Origin: Lentzea sp. NBRC 105346
GTDB taxonomy: Bacteria; Actinomycetota; Actinomycetes; Mycobacteriales; Pseudonocardiaceae
DNA: 64,000 nucleotides
Direction of reading: 5' to 3'
Assembly (NCBI RefSeq): GCF_030269605.1
Contig: NZ_BSTQ01000011.1
Location: 62,001 to 126,000 of the forward strand
The notes beneath the pieces are model-generated. The model saw nothing but the letters and a program-made list of their open reading frames with translations. It ran no database searches and was not told where the DNA came from. This document shows positions 8,047 to 16,583 of this stretch, piece after piece; within the stretch, counting starts at the first letter, position 1, and every line of letters starts with the position of its first letter. A program made the translations under genes and the position numbers.

Positions 8047-11000
8047 TTAGACCTTGCGCCGGGTCGCTGCCGTAGCACCGAATCCGAACGCCACCAGCAG
8101 TCCGCCGAGGAGGAGCAGCCCAAGCACACTGGCGCCGGTCTGGGCGAGTGCCTCCTTCGCGCCGCCGTCCGCACCCGGCGCCGGAGCGCCCGCGTTCGGC
8201 GGGAGCAGCACGCCGGAGTCGGCGTCGTCCGGGTCGGCGACCACGGGACCGGGCTCGACGTGGACGTCCACCGGGTACTCGTTGCCCCGGACCACGGGGA
8301 ACAGCGGTCCCTGGCGGTAGCTCACGACCTTCCAGGGGCCGACGACGACCGGCGTGTAGTTGCCGACCGGCAGGTCCGGGAAGGTGAACTTGCCCGCCGC
8401 GTCGGAGATCACCCGCGCCACCGGCTTCTTCGTGGCCGGGTCGAGCAGGACGAGCTTCGTGCCGGTGATCACCTTGGTGCCGGTGTCGGTGTTCATCAGG
8501 ATGCTGCCGTTCGTCGTCCACGTCGCGCCGGGCACCTTCGCGATGGCGGTGGCGGTGGGGCTGCCATTCGCCTCCGGATCGGGACCGAATGCGCAGCCGA
8601 CCCCGACGAGCCCGTGGTCGGCCGCGTTCGCGGGCATCGGCTGCCGGATGTGCTTGGTCACCGCGTGGTGCGGCTCGACCAGGTAGCCGGACCCGTTGTA
8701 GATCCAGTCGCCCCACAACGGGTTGTTGTTGAAGAAGAAGTAGCTGGGCGGGTCACCGAGGCCACACGCCGCCTTGATCTGCAACGGCTTGTCGCTGTTG
8801 TTCCGCACGGTGACCTTGATCGTCACGTCTTCCTCAGCCTCGTACGAAGGCTTGTCGAAGACGATGCTCGCCTCGACCTTCTCCTTCAGCGGGCGGACCA
8901 TCCGCACCTGCAGCGGCGTTTCCACACCGTTGCTCACGATGACGAACGGGTACCGGCTGCTCTCGAGGACCCAGTCGTCGTCCGGCCCCATGTCCGGGTA
9001 GATGTCGTACTTGCCCGCCGGCAGGCCCTTGAACACGATCCTGCCCGCCGCATCGGTGACGCCGTCGACCGAACGGTTCGGACGACCGCCGTAGCCGTGG
9101 AACTTGCGGTCGGCCAGTGCCTCACCCGCGTCGAGCTGACCGTTCTCGTTGGCATCGCCATAGACGGTGATCGCGGCGTCGCCGATGCCGTATGTGACCG
9201 GTGCACTGACGTCGACCGAATCATTGGCGGGGTTCGTGTCCCCGAGACTGAAGCGGGCCTGGAACCGCACCGAGTCCTTGGACGAGTAGGGACGCACAGT
9301 GCCGATCAGCGTGACCTCACGGCTCTCACCCGGCCACAGCCCGCCCTTTTGCCAGTCGCGCAGCGGTGCCAGCTGCGTGTCGTCGAACTCCAGCCCGTTC
9401 TCATGGGAGTCGACGTACACGTAGCCGGGATACCCGGGCCAGCCCTTGCCGATGTTCGTGACCCTGACCTTGAGCTGGATCTGGTCGTTGATGTCGTACG
9501 CCGCCTTGTCGAAGCTCGCGGTGAGCTGCAGGTCGGGACGACCGTAGGTCGGGTCCTCGATCATCGGGCCCGGCACGACGGCGAAGTCGGCGGTGACTTC
9601 CTCGCCACCGATGACGTCGACGACCACGCCGTCGCTGCCATCCGCGTGCTTCCACGGCCCAACGGCCATGATGACGGTCTTGCCCTCGCGAAGATCTGAG
9701 ATCCGCCAGTTGCCGTTCCCGTCGGTCTCCGAGGTGTGGCCGTACGGGATCGGCCTCCGCGTGACCGGGTCGAGCGCGACGACCGTCACCCCAGCGGCAC
9801 CGGGCGGGATGGTGACCTTGCCCTTGACCGTGCCGAACGCGCCGACGACATCGGCGAAGTCGGATGCGCCGACCGTGCCATACGGGTTGCGGCCGTTGTT
9901 GCCGAAGTTGCAGGCGACGCCGAGCTCGCCGGCCTTGTAAGCGGCTTCGGGAACGAAGTCCGCGACCGTGATGACCTTGGTCTCACCCGCCGCGATCGAC
10001 ACGCCGGGGCCGTCCGGGTTCAGCGAAGCCCAGCCCGGCCCGTCGCCCTCGAGGTACCAGTCCGCCCACTGGGTGCAGAGCGCGACGACACCGGTCAACG
10101 GCGCCTGGCCCGTGTTCCTGAGCGTGATCTTGATCGAGATCGGGGCGTCCTTGCCGTACCGGTCCTTGTCGAGCTCGATCACCGGCTTGAGGGTGTCCAT
10201 CGTCGGCGCGATCACCGCGAGGTCCTGTGCGGTGTTCTTGCCCTCTTCGATGACGAGCTCACCGGGCTTGGGGATCTGCTTGGTGTCGTAGCCGAGGCGG
10301 AGCAGGTACTTGCCGGGTGTCGCGTCGCTGAATGTGTACCGGCCGTTCGCATCGGTCGTGGTGTAGAGGTTGTAGAGGTACGAGCGCCCCTCACCGTAGA
10401 GCGGCGTGTTGGCGAGTCCCTCACCCGAGTCGACCTGGCCGTTGCCGTTCTTGTCCACGTAGAGGACGCCGGACGCGGTGCCGCGCTTTTGCAGGACCTT
10501 CGTCCAAGCCCGCTGCTCGTTGTTACCTGGCGTGGGGTCCGCGATGCCATCCAGGTAGGTGCGCACGTAGAAGTCGGCGTCGGACTGTCGCGGCCACCTG
10601 GCCGCCGCCGTGAGCTTGATCGTCTTCTGCTCGCCGGGGCCGAGGGTCGGCCTGGACGTGAGCTGCTCGGCGCCCGTACGCAGCCAGATGCTGGACGTCT
10701 CGGTGGCGAAGCGGATGTCCTTCGCGGGCGCGGTGCCGACGTTGCTCACGGTGATCGTGATGCCGAGGTCGGTTTCCGGCTCGTACTCGGCCTTGTCGAA
10801 GGTCGCCGTGAGCTTCAGATCGGACTTGGGCTCGTCGGCCTGCTTCGGCTCTTCGAACTTCTGCTCGGCAGGCTGCTCGGACGGCGGCGTCTCGGACGGC
10901 TTCGCGGGTTCGCTGGACGGGCTGCTCGACGGCGGCGTGCTCGTCGGCTCCGACGGCGGCGTGCTCGTGGGCTCGCTCGGTGACGGGGTCGTGGGCTCCG

Positions 11001-11160
11001 TCGGACTGGGCGTCGTCGGCGTCGTCGTTTCGACGGGCGTCGGCGGTGTGCTGGTCGGGTCGTCCTGCGCGAACGCGGGCGCGACGCCGAACGCGAGCAC
11101 GGCGGCCGTGGTCACCGCGCCGAGTCTGAGCAGGGCACGGTGAATCGATCTCTCGGACAA
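8047..11160 (-). CDS. Large sortase-anchored surface protein with repeated Ig-like and SdrD-like domains
   Basis: About 1037 residues. A signal peptide (basic n-region, LGAVTTAAVLAFGVAP core, AFA cleavage) is followed by a Ser/Thr/Pro-rich stalk of about 80 residues. Four CARDB/DUF11-like modules follow, each opening with an F-D-K-x-x-Y pattern (FDKAEY, LDKDRY, FDKAAY, FDKPSY). Between them are SdrD B-like modules with DxNxNGQxDxGE calcium-binding-type loops. The C-terminus has a LAQTG sorting signal, hydrophobic helix and basic tail (TRRKV), the pattern used by class E sortases of high-GC actinobacteria. The start is probably the TTG at 11160, preceded by GGGGGAGA; an upstream TTG at 11181 is possible. 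Function, perhaps adhesion or wall structure, is unknown. Confidence 0.85.
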   Translation of the reverse strand: MSERSIHRALLRLGAVTTAAVLAFGVAPAFAQDDPTSTPPTPVETTTPTTPSPTEPTTPSPSEPTSTPPSEPTSTPPSSSPSSEPAKPSETPPSEQPAEQKFEEPKQADEPKSDLKLTATFDKAEYEPETDLGITITVSNVGTAPAKDIRFATETSSIWLRTGAEQLTSRPTLGPGEQKTIKLTAAARWPRQSDADFYVRTYLDGIADPTPGNNEQRAWTKVLQKRGTASGVLYVDKNGNGQVDSGEGLANTPLYGEGRSYLYNLYTTTDANGRYTFSDATPGKYLLRLGYDTKQIPKPGELVIEEGKNTAQDLAVIAPTMDTLKPVIELDKDRYGKDAPISIKITLRNTGQAPLTGVVALCTQWADWYLEGDGPGWASLNPDGPGVSIAAGETKVITVADFVPEAAYKAGELGVACNFGNNGRNPYGTVGASDFADVVGAFGTVKGKVTIPPGAAGVTVVALDPVTRRPIPYGHTSETDGNGNWRISDLREGKTVIMAVGPWKHADGSDGVVVDVIGGEEVTADFAVVPGPMIEDPTYGRPDLQLTASFDKAAYDINDQIQLKVRVTNIGKGWPGYPGYVYVDSHENGLEFDDTQLAPLRDWQKGGLWPGESREVTLIGTVRPYSSKDSVRFQARFSLGDTNPANDSVDVSAPVTYGIGDAAITVYGDANENGQLDAGEALADRKFHGYGGRPNRSVDGVTDAAGRIVFKGLPAGKYDIYPDMGPDDDWVLESSRYPFVIVSNGVETPLQVRMVRPLKEKVEASIVFDKPSYEAEEDVTIKVTVRNNSDKPLQIKAACGLGDPPSYFFFNNNPLWGDWIYNGSGYLVEPHHAVTKHIRQPMPANAADHGLVGVGCAFGPDPEANGSPTATAIAKVPGATWTTNGSILMNTDTGTKVITGTKLVLLDPATKKPVARVISDAAGKFTFPDLPVGNYTPVVVGPWKVVSYRQGPLFPVVRGNEYPVDVHVEPGPVVADPDDADSGVLLPPNAGAPAPGADGGAKEALAQTGASVLGLLLLGGLLVAFGFGATAATRRKV

Positions 11161-11279
11161 AGGTCTCCCCCAAAGAGTCAAACCCCAGTGACGAGCCTCA
11201 GCGCCCCCGCACGCGCCCGTCAGTCGGAGCGGAAGCTACCTCACCGGACGAACACCGGGAAGAGAATCGAGGAAACATT

Positions 11280-12413
11280 TCACCAACGCAGGCGCAGCTC
11301 ACGCACGGTGAAGAGGATGCGGTTGGGCAACCATTCGAGCTGCTCGTCCGCGAGCCGGAGGCCTGGGAATTTGTTGATCAAGGTTCCCAGCGCCGTGGTG
11401 AGCTGAAGGCGGGCGATGGCCGCGCCGATGCAGAAATGGGGGCCGTGCCCGAATGCGAGATGCACGGGGTTTCGGGTTATGTCGAGACGTTCCGGGGAAT
11501 CGAACGCCGCCGCGTCGTGGTTCGCCGAGCGTTCGATGGTCAGCACGCTGTCGCCCTTGGGGATGACCGTGCCGCCGATCTCGACGTCCACAGTGGCCAC
11601 TCGGGCGGGGCTCGCCACGAGCGTCGGCACGAAGCGCAGCAGCTCCTCGACGGCCGATTTGATCAGCTGGGGTTCCTTGCGCAGCAACGAAAGCTGGTCG
11701 GGGTGGCGGAGCAGGGTGATGAGGCCGTTGGCGAGCATGCCGGCGGTGGTGTCCGCCCCGGCGAAAATGAGGCTCTGCACGTTGTGGAGCAGTTCCTGCC
11801 CGCGCAGCTCACCGGATTCGAGTAGCGCGGTGAGCGCGTCGTCGCCGGGCTGCTTGGTCTCGATGAGCTGCGCGAGATAGCTGTACACACCACCGAACGC
11901 GCGGCCGATCGCCTCCGGCGGCTGCGCGGAGTCGAGCAGGACGTTCATCCAGCCCTGGAAGCGCTGCCGGTCCGTCGGCGGCATGCCGAGCACTTCGGCG
12001 ATCACCTTGAGCGGCAAGGGATACGCGAACTTCGCGAAGAAGTCGTCACCGGGCCGCAGTTCGTCGAGCAACTCGTCGACGAACTGCTGGACCTTGGGTG
12101 CGAGCAGCTCGATCCGGCGTGGGCTGAACACCGCGGCGATCACCTTGCGGACGCGGCTGTGGTCCGGCGGGTCCAGATAGAGCAATCCCTGCTGCACCTG
12201 GAAATCGGGCCACACCGTCGGCGTCCCCGGCTTCGTCGCCGCCGCGCGGCTGAACCGCGGGTCGGACTCCACCTGACGGACGTCGGCGTAGCGGGTGACC
12301 AGCCACGCCTCGCCCCCGGTCTTCAGCGCGACCTTGCGGATGCCCTCCCGCTCGCGCAGGTCGCGCAGCGCGGGCGGTTCTTCGAGGCCGACCGAGTCGA
12401 ACGGGAACGTCAC
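11280..12413 (-). CDS. Cytochrome P450
   Basis: 377-residue soluble bacterial P450 starting at a GTG. The I-helix threonine motif AGADTTAG lies near residue 220, the K-helix ExxR is in EELLR near residue 265, and the heme-ligand loop FGHGPHFCIG is near residue 330. It needs an external ferredoxin and reductase, and neither is encoded nearby. It is divergent from an AraC-type regulator with only 50 bases between them, so that regulator is a candidate controller. The substrate is unknown; no biosynthetic cluster surrounds it. Confidence 0.95.
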   Translation of the reverse strand: MTFPFDSVGLEEPPALRDLREREGIRKVALKTGGEAWLVTRYADVRQVESDPRFSRAAATKPGTPTVWPDFQVQQGLLYLDPPDHSRVRKVIAAVFSPRRIELLAPKVQQFVDELLDELRPGDDFFAKFAYPLPLKVIAEVLGMPPTDRQRFQGWMNVLLDSAQPPEAIGRAFGGVYSYLAQLIETKQPGDDALTALLESGELRGQELLHNVQSLIFAGADTTAGMLANGLITLLRHPDQLSLLRKEPQLIKSAVEELLRFVPTLVASPARVATVDVEIGGTVIPKGDSVLTIERSANHDAAAFDSPERLDITRNPVHLAFGHGPHFCIGAAIARLQLTTALGTLINKFPGLRLADEQLEWLPNRILFTVRELRLRW

Positions 12414-12463
12414 GGCTTTCGACGCTAGTTGCGCCGCTGTGGTGCGGGCAGGTCCATTCGGGC

Positions 12464-12895
12464 ATGCTCGGAACCGTGACGCCGGAGGATCTCGCGCATC
12501 TGCGCCGAGCCCGCGACTTCATGGACCGCGAGTACGCCCGCCCGCTGGACGTGCCGACGATGGCGCGCGCGGCCCTCATGTCGCCCTCGCACTTCTCCCG
12601 CCAGTTCCGGCAGGCCTACGGCGAGACGCCCTACGGGTACCTGATGACCAGGCGGATCGAGCGCGCGAAGGCGTTGCTGCGGCGGGGCGATCTCTCCGTG
12701 ACCGATGTCTGCATGCAGGTGGGTTGTACGTCGCTCGGCTCGTTCAGCGCCCGGTTCACCGAGCTCGTCGGCGAGACGCCCAGCGCCTACCGCGCCCGGT
12801 CACACGACGTGGTTTCGCAGGTGCCCGGCTGCTTCGCCAAGCGCATGACCCGACCGAGCAGGAACGGAGAAGCGCGGCGGTCCAACGCTTTCTAG
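12464..12895 (+). CDS. Short AraC-family transcriptional regulator
   Basis: 143 residues, essentially only the double helix-turn-helix DNA-binding domain (residues 10-110), with the conserved SPSHFSRQFRQAYGETPYGYL first motif and SLGSFSARFTELVGETPSAYR second motif. It lacks the usual ligand-binding domain. The next gene, 10 bases downstream, encodes a VOC/glyoxalase-like protein; such AraC-VOC pairs are common in actinobacteria and suggest that the second protein senses the ligand or is the regulated target. Confidence 0.92.
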   Translation: MLGTVTPEDLAHLRRARDFMDREYARPLDVPTMARAALMSPSHFSRQFRQAYGETPYGYLMTRRIERAKALLRRGDLSVTDVCMQVGCTSLGSFSARFTELVGETPSAYRARSHDVVSQVPGCFAKRMTRPSRNGEARRSNAF

Positions 12896-12905
12896 GGTTC
12901 CTGGC

Positions 12906-13313
12906 ATGGAACTCAAGCTCTCTCACTCGTTCATTTACGTGCACGACCAGGACGCGGCGCTGACCTTCTACCGCGACGCTCTCGGCCTCGAGGTTCGCAC
13001 CGACGCCACCATGGAGCACATGCGGTGGCTGACCGTCGGGCCGTCCTCGCAGCCGGACATCGAGATCGGGTTGCTCAAGATCGGGCCGCCCATTCCCGAG
13101 CCCGACCACGACGTGATGGGCAATCTGCTGGCCAAGGGGTCGTTGAGCGGGGTCATCTTCGCGACCGACGACGTCGACAAGACGTTCGAGGAGATCCGGG
13201 CTTCCGGGGCCGAGGTGATGCAGGAGCCGATCGACCAGGCTTACGGGGTGCGCGACTGCGCGTTCCGGGATCCGAGCGGAAATATGATCCGGTTCTCGCA
13301 GCCGCTGGGATAG
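12906..13313 (+). CDS. VOC (glyoxalase/bleomycin-resistance) family protein
   Basis: 135 residues with the paired beta-alpha-beta-beta-beta modules of the vicinal oxygen chelate fold: KLSHSFIYVHDQDAALTFYRD at the start and a second module beginning SGVIFATDDVDKTFEEI. The ending GNMIRFSQP supplies the usual metal-site region. It could be a dioxygenase, lyase, or binding protein; no specific substrate can be assigned. It lies in a probable operon behind the AraC-type regulator. Confidence 0.88.
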   Translation: MELKLSHSFIYVHDQDAALTFYRDALGLEVRTDATMEHMRWLTVGPSSQPDIEIGLLKIGPPIPEPDHDVMGNLLAKGSLSGVIFATDDVDKTFEEIRASGAEVMQEPIDQAYGVRDCAFRDPSGNMIRFSQPLG

Positions 13314-13322
13314 CTTTCGGGC

Positions 13323-13715
13323 GTGAAAATCGGGACGGCGCCGTGGATCCGGCTGTTCGACGCCACGTACGACGGGTACGTGAGCTCGTTCTCGGTCGAG
13401 ATCGGATTCGAACACGGCACCGTCCTGGCCTCGATGGGGCACGTGGTCGACCTCGGCGACCTGTCCGGATTTCTGTCCGGCCTCGCCGAGGACTTCACCG
13501 GCTGGGACGACACGCGCACCTGGCACGCCGCCTACCGCGATGTCCAGCTGGACGCGGTGTTCCGGTCACTCGGGCACGTCGACCTGACCTGGACGATGCG
13601 GAGCGCGGAGTGGTCGGACTGTAGGTGGTCGGCCTCGGTGACGGTCACGCTCGACGCCGGCGAGGACATGCGCACGTTGGCTTCCGACGTGCGTCATGTC
13701 CTCCACCCGGACTGA
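13323..13715 (+). CDS. Conserved hypothetical protein resembling DUF6228
   Basis: 130 residues from a GTG, with no signal peptide or membrane helix. The composition suggests alternating beta strands and one helix, and the segments FLSGLAEDFTGWD and GHVDLTWTMR recall the DUF6228 family, whose members are small cytoplasmic proteins of unknown role. It follows the VOC gene by 9 bases, so it may be in the same transcript. The family name is from memory of its pattern and moderately certain. Confidence 0.6.
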   Translation: MKIGTAPWIRLFDATYDGYVSSFSVEIGFEHGTVLASMGHVVDLGDLSGFLSGLAEDFTGWDDTRTWHAAYRDVQLDAVFRSLGHVDLTWTMRSAEWSDCRWSASVTVTLDAGEDMRTLASDVRHVLHPD

Positions 13716-14612
13716 TCAGCCCAGGTTGTTCGTGCCGAACGTGTCGCAGCGCGCCGGGTCGCCCGTCTGCAGGCCCGTGGTGAACCACTTCTGCCGCTGC
13801 GCCGAGCTGCCGTGCGTGAACTGGGTGGTGTCGATCCGGCCGCCGCCCAGTTCCTTCTGGATGAAGTCGTCGCCGATGCGGGACGCGGCGTCCAGCGCGG
13901 CATTGACGTCTTCCTGGGTGATGTTCGTGATCAACGGCCTGCCGCTCGCGGTGGGCGTCTTGGTGGCGGCGTTGCCCCACGCGCCGGCGTAGCAGTCGGC
14001 CTGCAGTTCCAGGCGGACCGAGTCGGACGTGGGGCCCGAACGCGTGCGGACGCGGTCGGAGGTGCCCAGCAGGTTCTGGATGTGGTGGCCGTACTCGTGG
14101 GCCAGCACGTAGGCCTCGACGAAGGGGCCGCCGGTGGCGCCGAACTTGGTGCGCAGCTCCTGGAAGAAGTCCAGGTCGATGTACACCTGGGAGTCCGCCG
14201 GGCAGTAGAAGGGGCCGACGGCCGACGTGGCGTTGCCGCAGCGGGTGTTCACGCTGCCGCGGAAGAAGTTCGTGGTGGTGACCTGGTAGGTCTTGCCGGA
14301 GCGGGCGAACTGGTCCTTCCAGAAGCCCTGGATCGAGTTGATGATCGCGACTACCCGGCAGTCCTCGTCCTTGTTGGCGTCCGCGCCCGTCTTGCACTTC
14401 TCGGCGAGCTGGCCCGACTCGACCTGCTGGCCCTGGCCGATCTGCGGCAGGCCGCCGGACGGGAGCTGCACGCCGGTGAACTGCTGGAACAGGAAGTAGA
14501 CGATCAGGCCGACGATGCCGAGGCCACCGCCGCCGAGTGCCACCCGGCCGCCCACGCCGCGGAGGTCTGAGACCTGCGAAACATCAAGATCCGCACCCTC
14601 GTCGAACTGCAC
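13716..14612 (-). CDS. Membrane-anchored neutral zinc metallopeptidase (YpfJ/KPN_02809 family)
   Basis: 298 residues from a GTG at 14612, chosen because a perfect GAGGAGG site lies 6 bases upstream. One transmembrane helix (residues 17-38) anchors an extracytoplasmic peptidase domain. Zinc-binding HEYGHHIQ is near residue 170, with a downstream ELQADCYAG segment supplying the third ligand and a conserved partner motif. Cysteines are spread through the domain as in the family. The biological substrate is unknown. Its end abuts the convergent DUF6228-like gene with no gap. Confidence 0.9.
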   Translation of the reverse strand: MQFDEGADLDVSQVSDLRGVGGRVALGGGGLGIVGLIVYFLFQQFTGVQLPSGGLPQIGQGQQVESGQLAEKCKTGADANKDEDCRVVAIINSIQGFWKDQFARSGKTYQVTTTNFFRGSVNTRCGNATSAVGPFYCPADSQVYIDLDFFQELRTKFGATGGPFVEAYVLAHEYGHHIQNLLGTSDRVRTRSGPTSDSVRLELQADCYAGAWGNAATKTPTASGRPLITNITQEDVNAALDAASRIGDDFIQKELGGGRIDTTQFTHGSSAQRQKWFTTGLQTGDPARCDTFGTNNLG

Positions 14613-15182
14613 CGCGTGCCTCCTCACAAGGACCTGTTGCGGCACACGATAAAGCAATGAAGACGCCTCGGTGCGGGGCCCGACGTCGGGGCACCGCACC
14701 GAGGCTTTCCCATTTGGTAGTGACGACGACGGTCGTCGGAGTTGGCGTGGCGCTCGACCGGTGACGTCCTGAGACGAAAACCGACGTCGAGCTCAACAGC
14801 GTCGAAGTGCGCCGAGCGACGCCGATGGCGCCTGGGCACCCGAGACTCCGATTTTGCCGCTCACATTCGCGCCCGGAACGGGTTACGTCCATTCCGATCG
14901 CGGGGATGCAGCCGACCGGGTATCGCCACAGCGAGGAGTTACCTGCACGGCACCACCTACCCCTTCTGGGCGTGGCCACCGGGTGGTCGTTCATTCACCT
15001 GCCGGTTGCCAGCTCGTTATCGAGCATGCGCTTGATCAGCCCCGATCTCAACACCTCACCCGGAACCTGAATTGGTGAAGTGCGAACCCTCGTGAGGGGG
15101 TGAAGGCAGGTGTGCGGAGAGCGACCGGAAAGCGCTTGCCCGGAGGGTCCAATTGAGACGCTCCGGGCAAGCGGGGTGACGA
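14613..15182. other. Gene-poor spacer with two hairpins
   Basis: About 570 bases without a convincing gene. A 12-bp hairpin (14665-14676 with 14694-14705) lies behind the metallopeptidase start, and a terminator lies at the right end. Overlapping open frames on both strands near 14750-15070 have no ribosome site, no domain and unlikely composition, so I do not call them. Confidence 0.6.
15134..15172 (-). terminator. Terminator of the chaplin gene
   Basis: Perfect 12-bp stem GCTTGCCCGGAG/CTCCGGGCAAGC with a 15-nt loop, 10 bases after the chaplin stop codon on the minus strand. Confidence 0.8.
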
Positions 15183-15899
15183 TCAGACCTGCTGGCGGCG
15201 GCCGGCGCGGCGCGCCATGACGCCCGAGGCGACCATGGCCACGGCGGCCAGCATCAGCTGCAGCACGTCGGCACCGGTGTTCGGCAGCGGCTTGACGGGC
15301 TCGGAGGCCTGCGCGGCCGGGGAACCGATCGTCGACGGACGGCCGAGGCCCAGGTGGTCGCCGATCTCGTCGGCGGGCGATCCGGGCGGGGTCTGGCCGG
15401 GGCCACCGTTGTTCGGCGGGTTCTGGCCGGGCGGGTTCTGGCCGGGGGGCTCCTGGCCGGGCGGCTCCTCGCCGGGGGGCTCCTCGGTCTTGCCGCAGTC
15501 GCCGGACGTGTCGCCCGCGACGCCGACCGCGTTGCCGCAGACGGTGACCGGCGCGGTCACGACCGAACCGCCGGGGTTGGACTGGGGCGCGTCGCCGCAG
15601 CTGCCGCTGCCGCCACCGAGGACGCCGACGGAGTTGCCGCACACCGTGACCGGCGCGGAGATCAGCGGCTGGGCCGCGGTCGCGCGCTGCTCGGCGGGCG
15701 CCTTCGGGCAGGTGGCGTCGCTGTTGCCGAGGATGTTGACGGCGTTGCCGCAGACCTTGACCGGCACGCTGAGGAGGTCGCCGACGCGGATCTCGTCGTT
15801 GACGGTGATCAGGTCATCGGCGTGCGCCATCGGCGAGCCCAGCATGAGCAGGCTGCCGGTGAAGAGGGCGGCACCGACCGCCCGGTTGACGTTCTTCAT
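15183..15899 (-). CDS. Long chaplin with three chaplin repeats and LPNTG wall anchor
   Basis: 238 residues. A signal peptide ending in AHA is followed by three chaplin modules around residues 40-65, 80-103 and 113-137, each with V-x-V-C-G-N-x-V and a second Cys. A Pro/Gly-rich spacer made of PPGQEPP-type units and a C-terminal LPNTG, hydrophobic helix and basic tail follow. In streptomycetes, chaplins are amyloid-forming surfactant proteins that coat aerial hyphae, and long ones are sortase-anchored with two chaplin domains. Three domains and LPNTG in place of LAxTG are notable. It follows a small secreted protein gene by 50 bases. Confidence 0.93.
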   Translation of the reverse strand: MKNVNRAVGAALFTGSLLMLGSPMAHADDLITVNDEIRVGDLLSVPVKVCGNAVNILGNSDATCPKAPAEQRATAAQPLISAPVTVCGNSVGVLGGGSGSCGDAPQSNPGGSVVTAPVTVCGNAVGVAGDTSGDCGKTEEPPGEEPPGQEPPGQNPPGQNPPNNGGPGQTPPGSPADEIGDHLGLGRPSTIGSPAAQASEPVKPLPNTGADVLQLMLAAVAMVASGVMARRAGRRQQV

Positions 15900-15949
15900 G
15901 GTTCTCCCTGGTTGTGGTGATCCTCGTAGTCCGAAAGCAGGACCTCGGA

Positions 15950-16489
15950 TCAGTCAGGTGAGAACGACGGGTCTCTGACGAAGGTCGACAGCGGAACGTC
16001 TCGGTCGGCGTCGCGGACGACGCTGCTCACGGCCGCCGGACGCGACACGGCGAACGTCAGCGTGCCCACGGGCGGGGTGTTGGTCGACTGGCCGGCCCCG
16101 CTCTGCGGCGGGTTGCCGGACATCGGCAGGTCAAGGTGCTGCGGCGCGGGCGTGCTCGGGGCGGGCGTCTCCGTCTCCGTGACGGGCGTCGCGGGTGGCA
16201 GTGCGGCTCGCGGTTCGGAAGTCCTCTCGACGACGGTGCGCGGCACACTCGGCGCCTCAGGCACGGCGACAGGCGACGACGGTGGAGGAGTCTCGGTCCG
16301 CGGCTGAGTGGGCGGCGCCTCGGCGGGCGGGGCAGGCGGGCTGTCCGGCGTGGTGTCCAGCTCGACGGTGACGTGCGCGATCGGCAGCTCGATGTCGATC
16401 TTCACGTCGGCGTTCGCGGTGGCCGCGCCAAGCAGCCACCCACCGAGCACCAGCCCGGCGAGGAGGAGAAGCCGACGCACCCAGGACAT
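15950..16489 (-). CDS. Secreted Pro/Thr-rich protein upstream of the chaplin
   Basis: 179 residues from ATG 16489; the signal peptide is RRLLLLAGLVLGGWLLGAATANA. A short ordered part (VKIDIELPIAHVTVELD) is followed by more than 70 low-complexity residues rich in Pro, Thr, Glu and Ala. The C-terminal 60 residues contain no cysteines and no anchor signal. It is probably exported and cotranscribed with the chaplin, which suggests a surface role; I do not recognise a family. Confidence 0.72.
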   Translation of the reverse strand: MSWVRRLLLLAGLVLGGWLLGAATANADVKIDIELPIAHVTVELDTTPDSPPAPPAEAPPTQPRTETPPPSSPVAVPEAPSVPRTVVERTSEPRAALPPATPVTETETPAPSTPAPQHLDLPMSGNPPQSGAGQSTNTPPVGTLTFAVSRPAAVSSVVRDADRDVPLSTFVRDPSFSPD

Positions 16490-16536
16490 CGGGCCCAACC
16501 TTAGATCAAACGGCCCAACTGAGGTGCCGTTTATGA

Positions 16537-16570
16537 CCACCTCACCCGCCCAGCGGTACGGGTGAGGTGG
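16537..16570 (-). terminator. Terminator of the 5'-nucleotidase gene
   Basis: Perfect 12-bp stem CCACCTCACCCG/CGGGTGAGGTGG with a 10-nt loop, 14 bases after the nucleotidase stop on the minus strand. Confidence 0.8.
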
Positions 16571-16583
16571 CCCACTGCGTCAA

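Noticed and set aside
14742..15078. Overlapping plus-strand frames of 74-97 residues
   Set aside because: No ribosome site, no domain, and similar openness in several frames.
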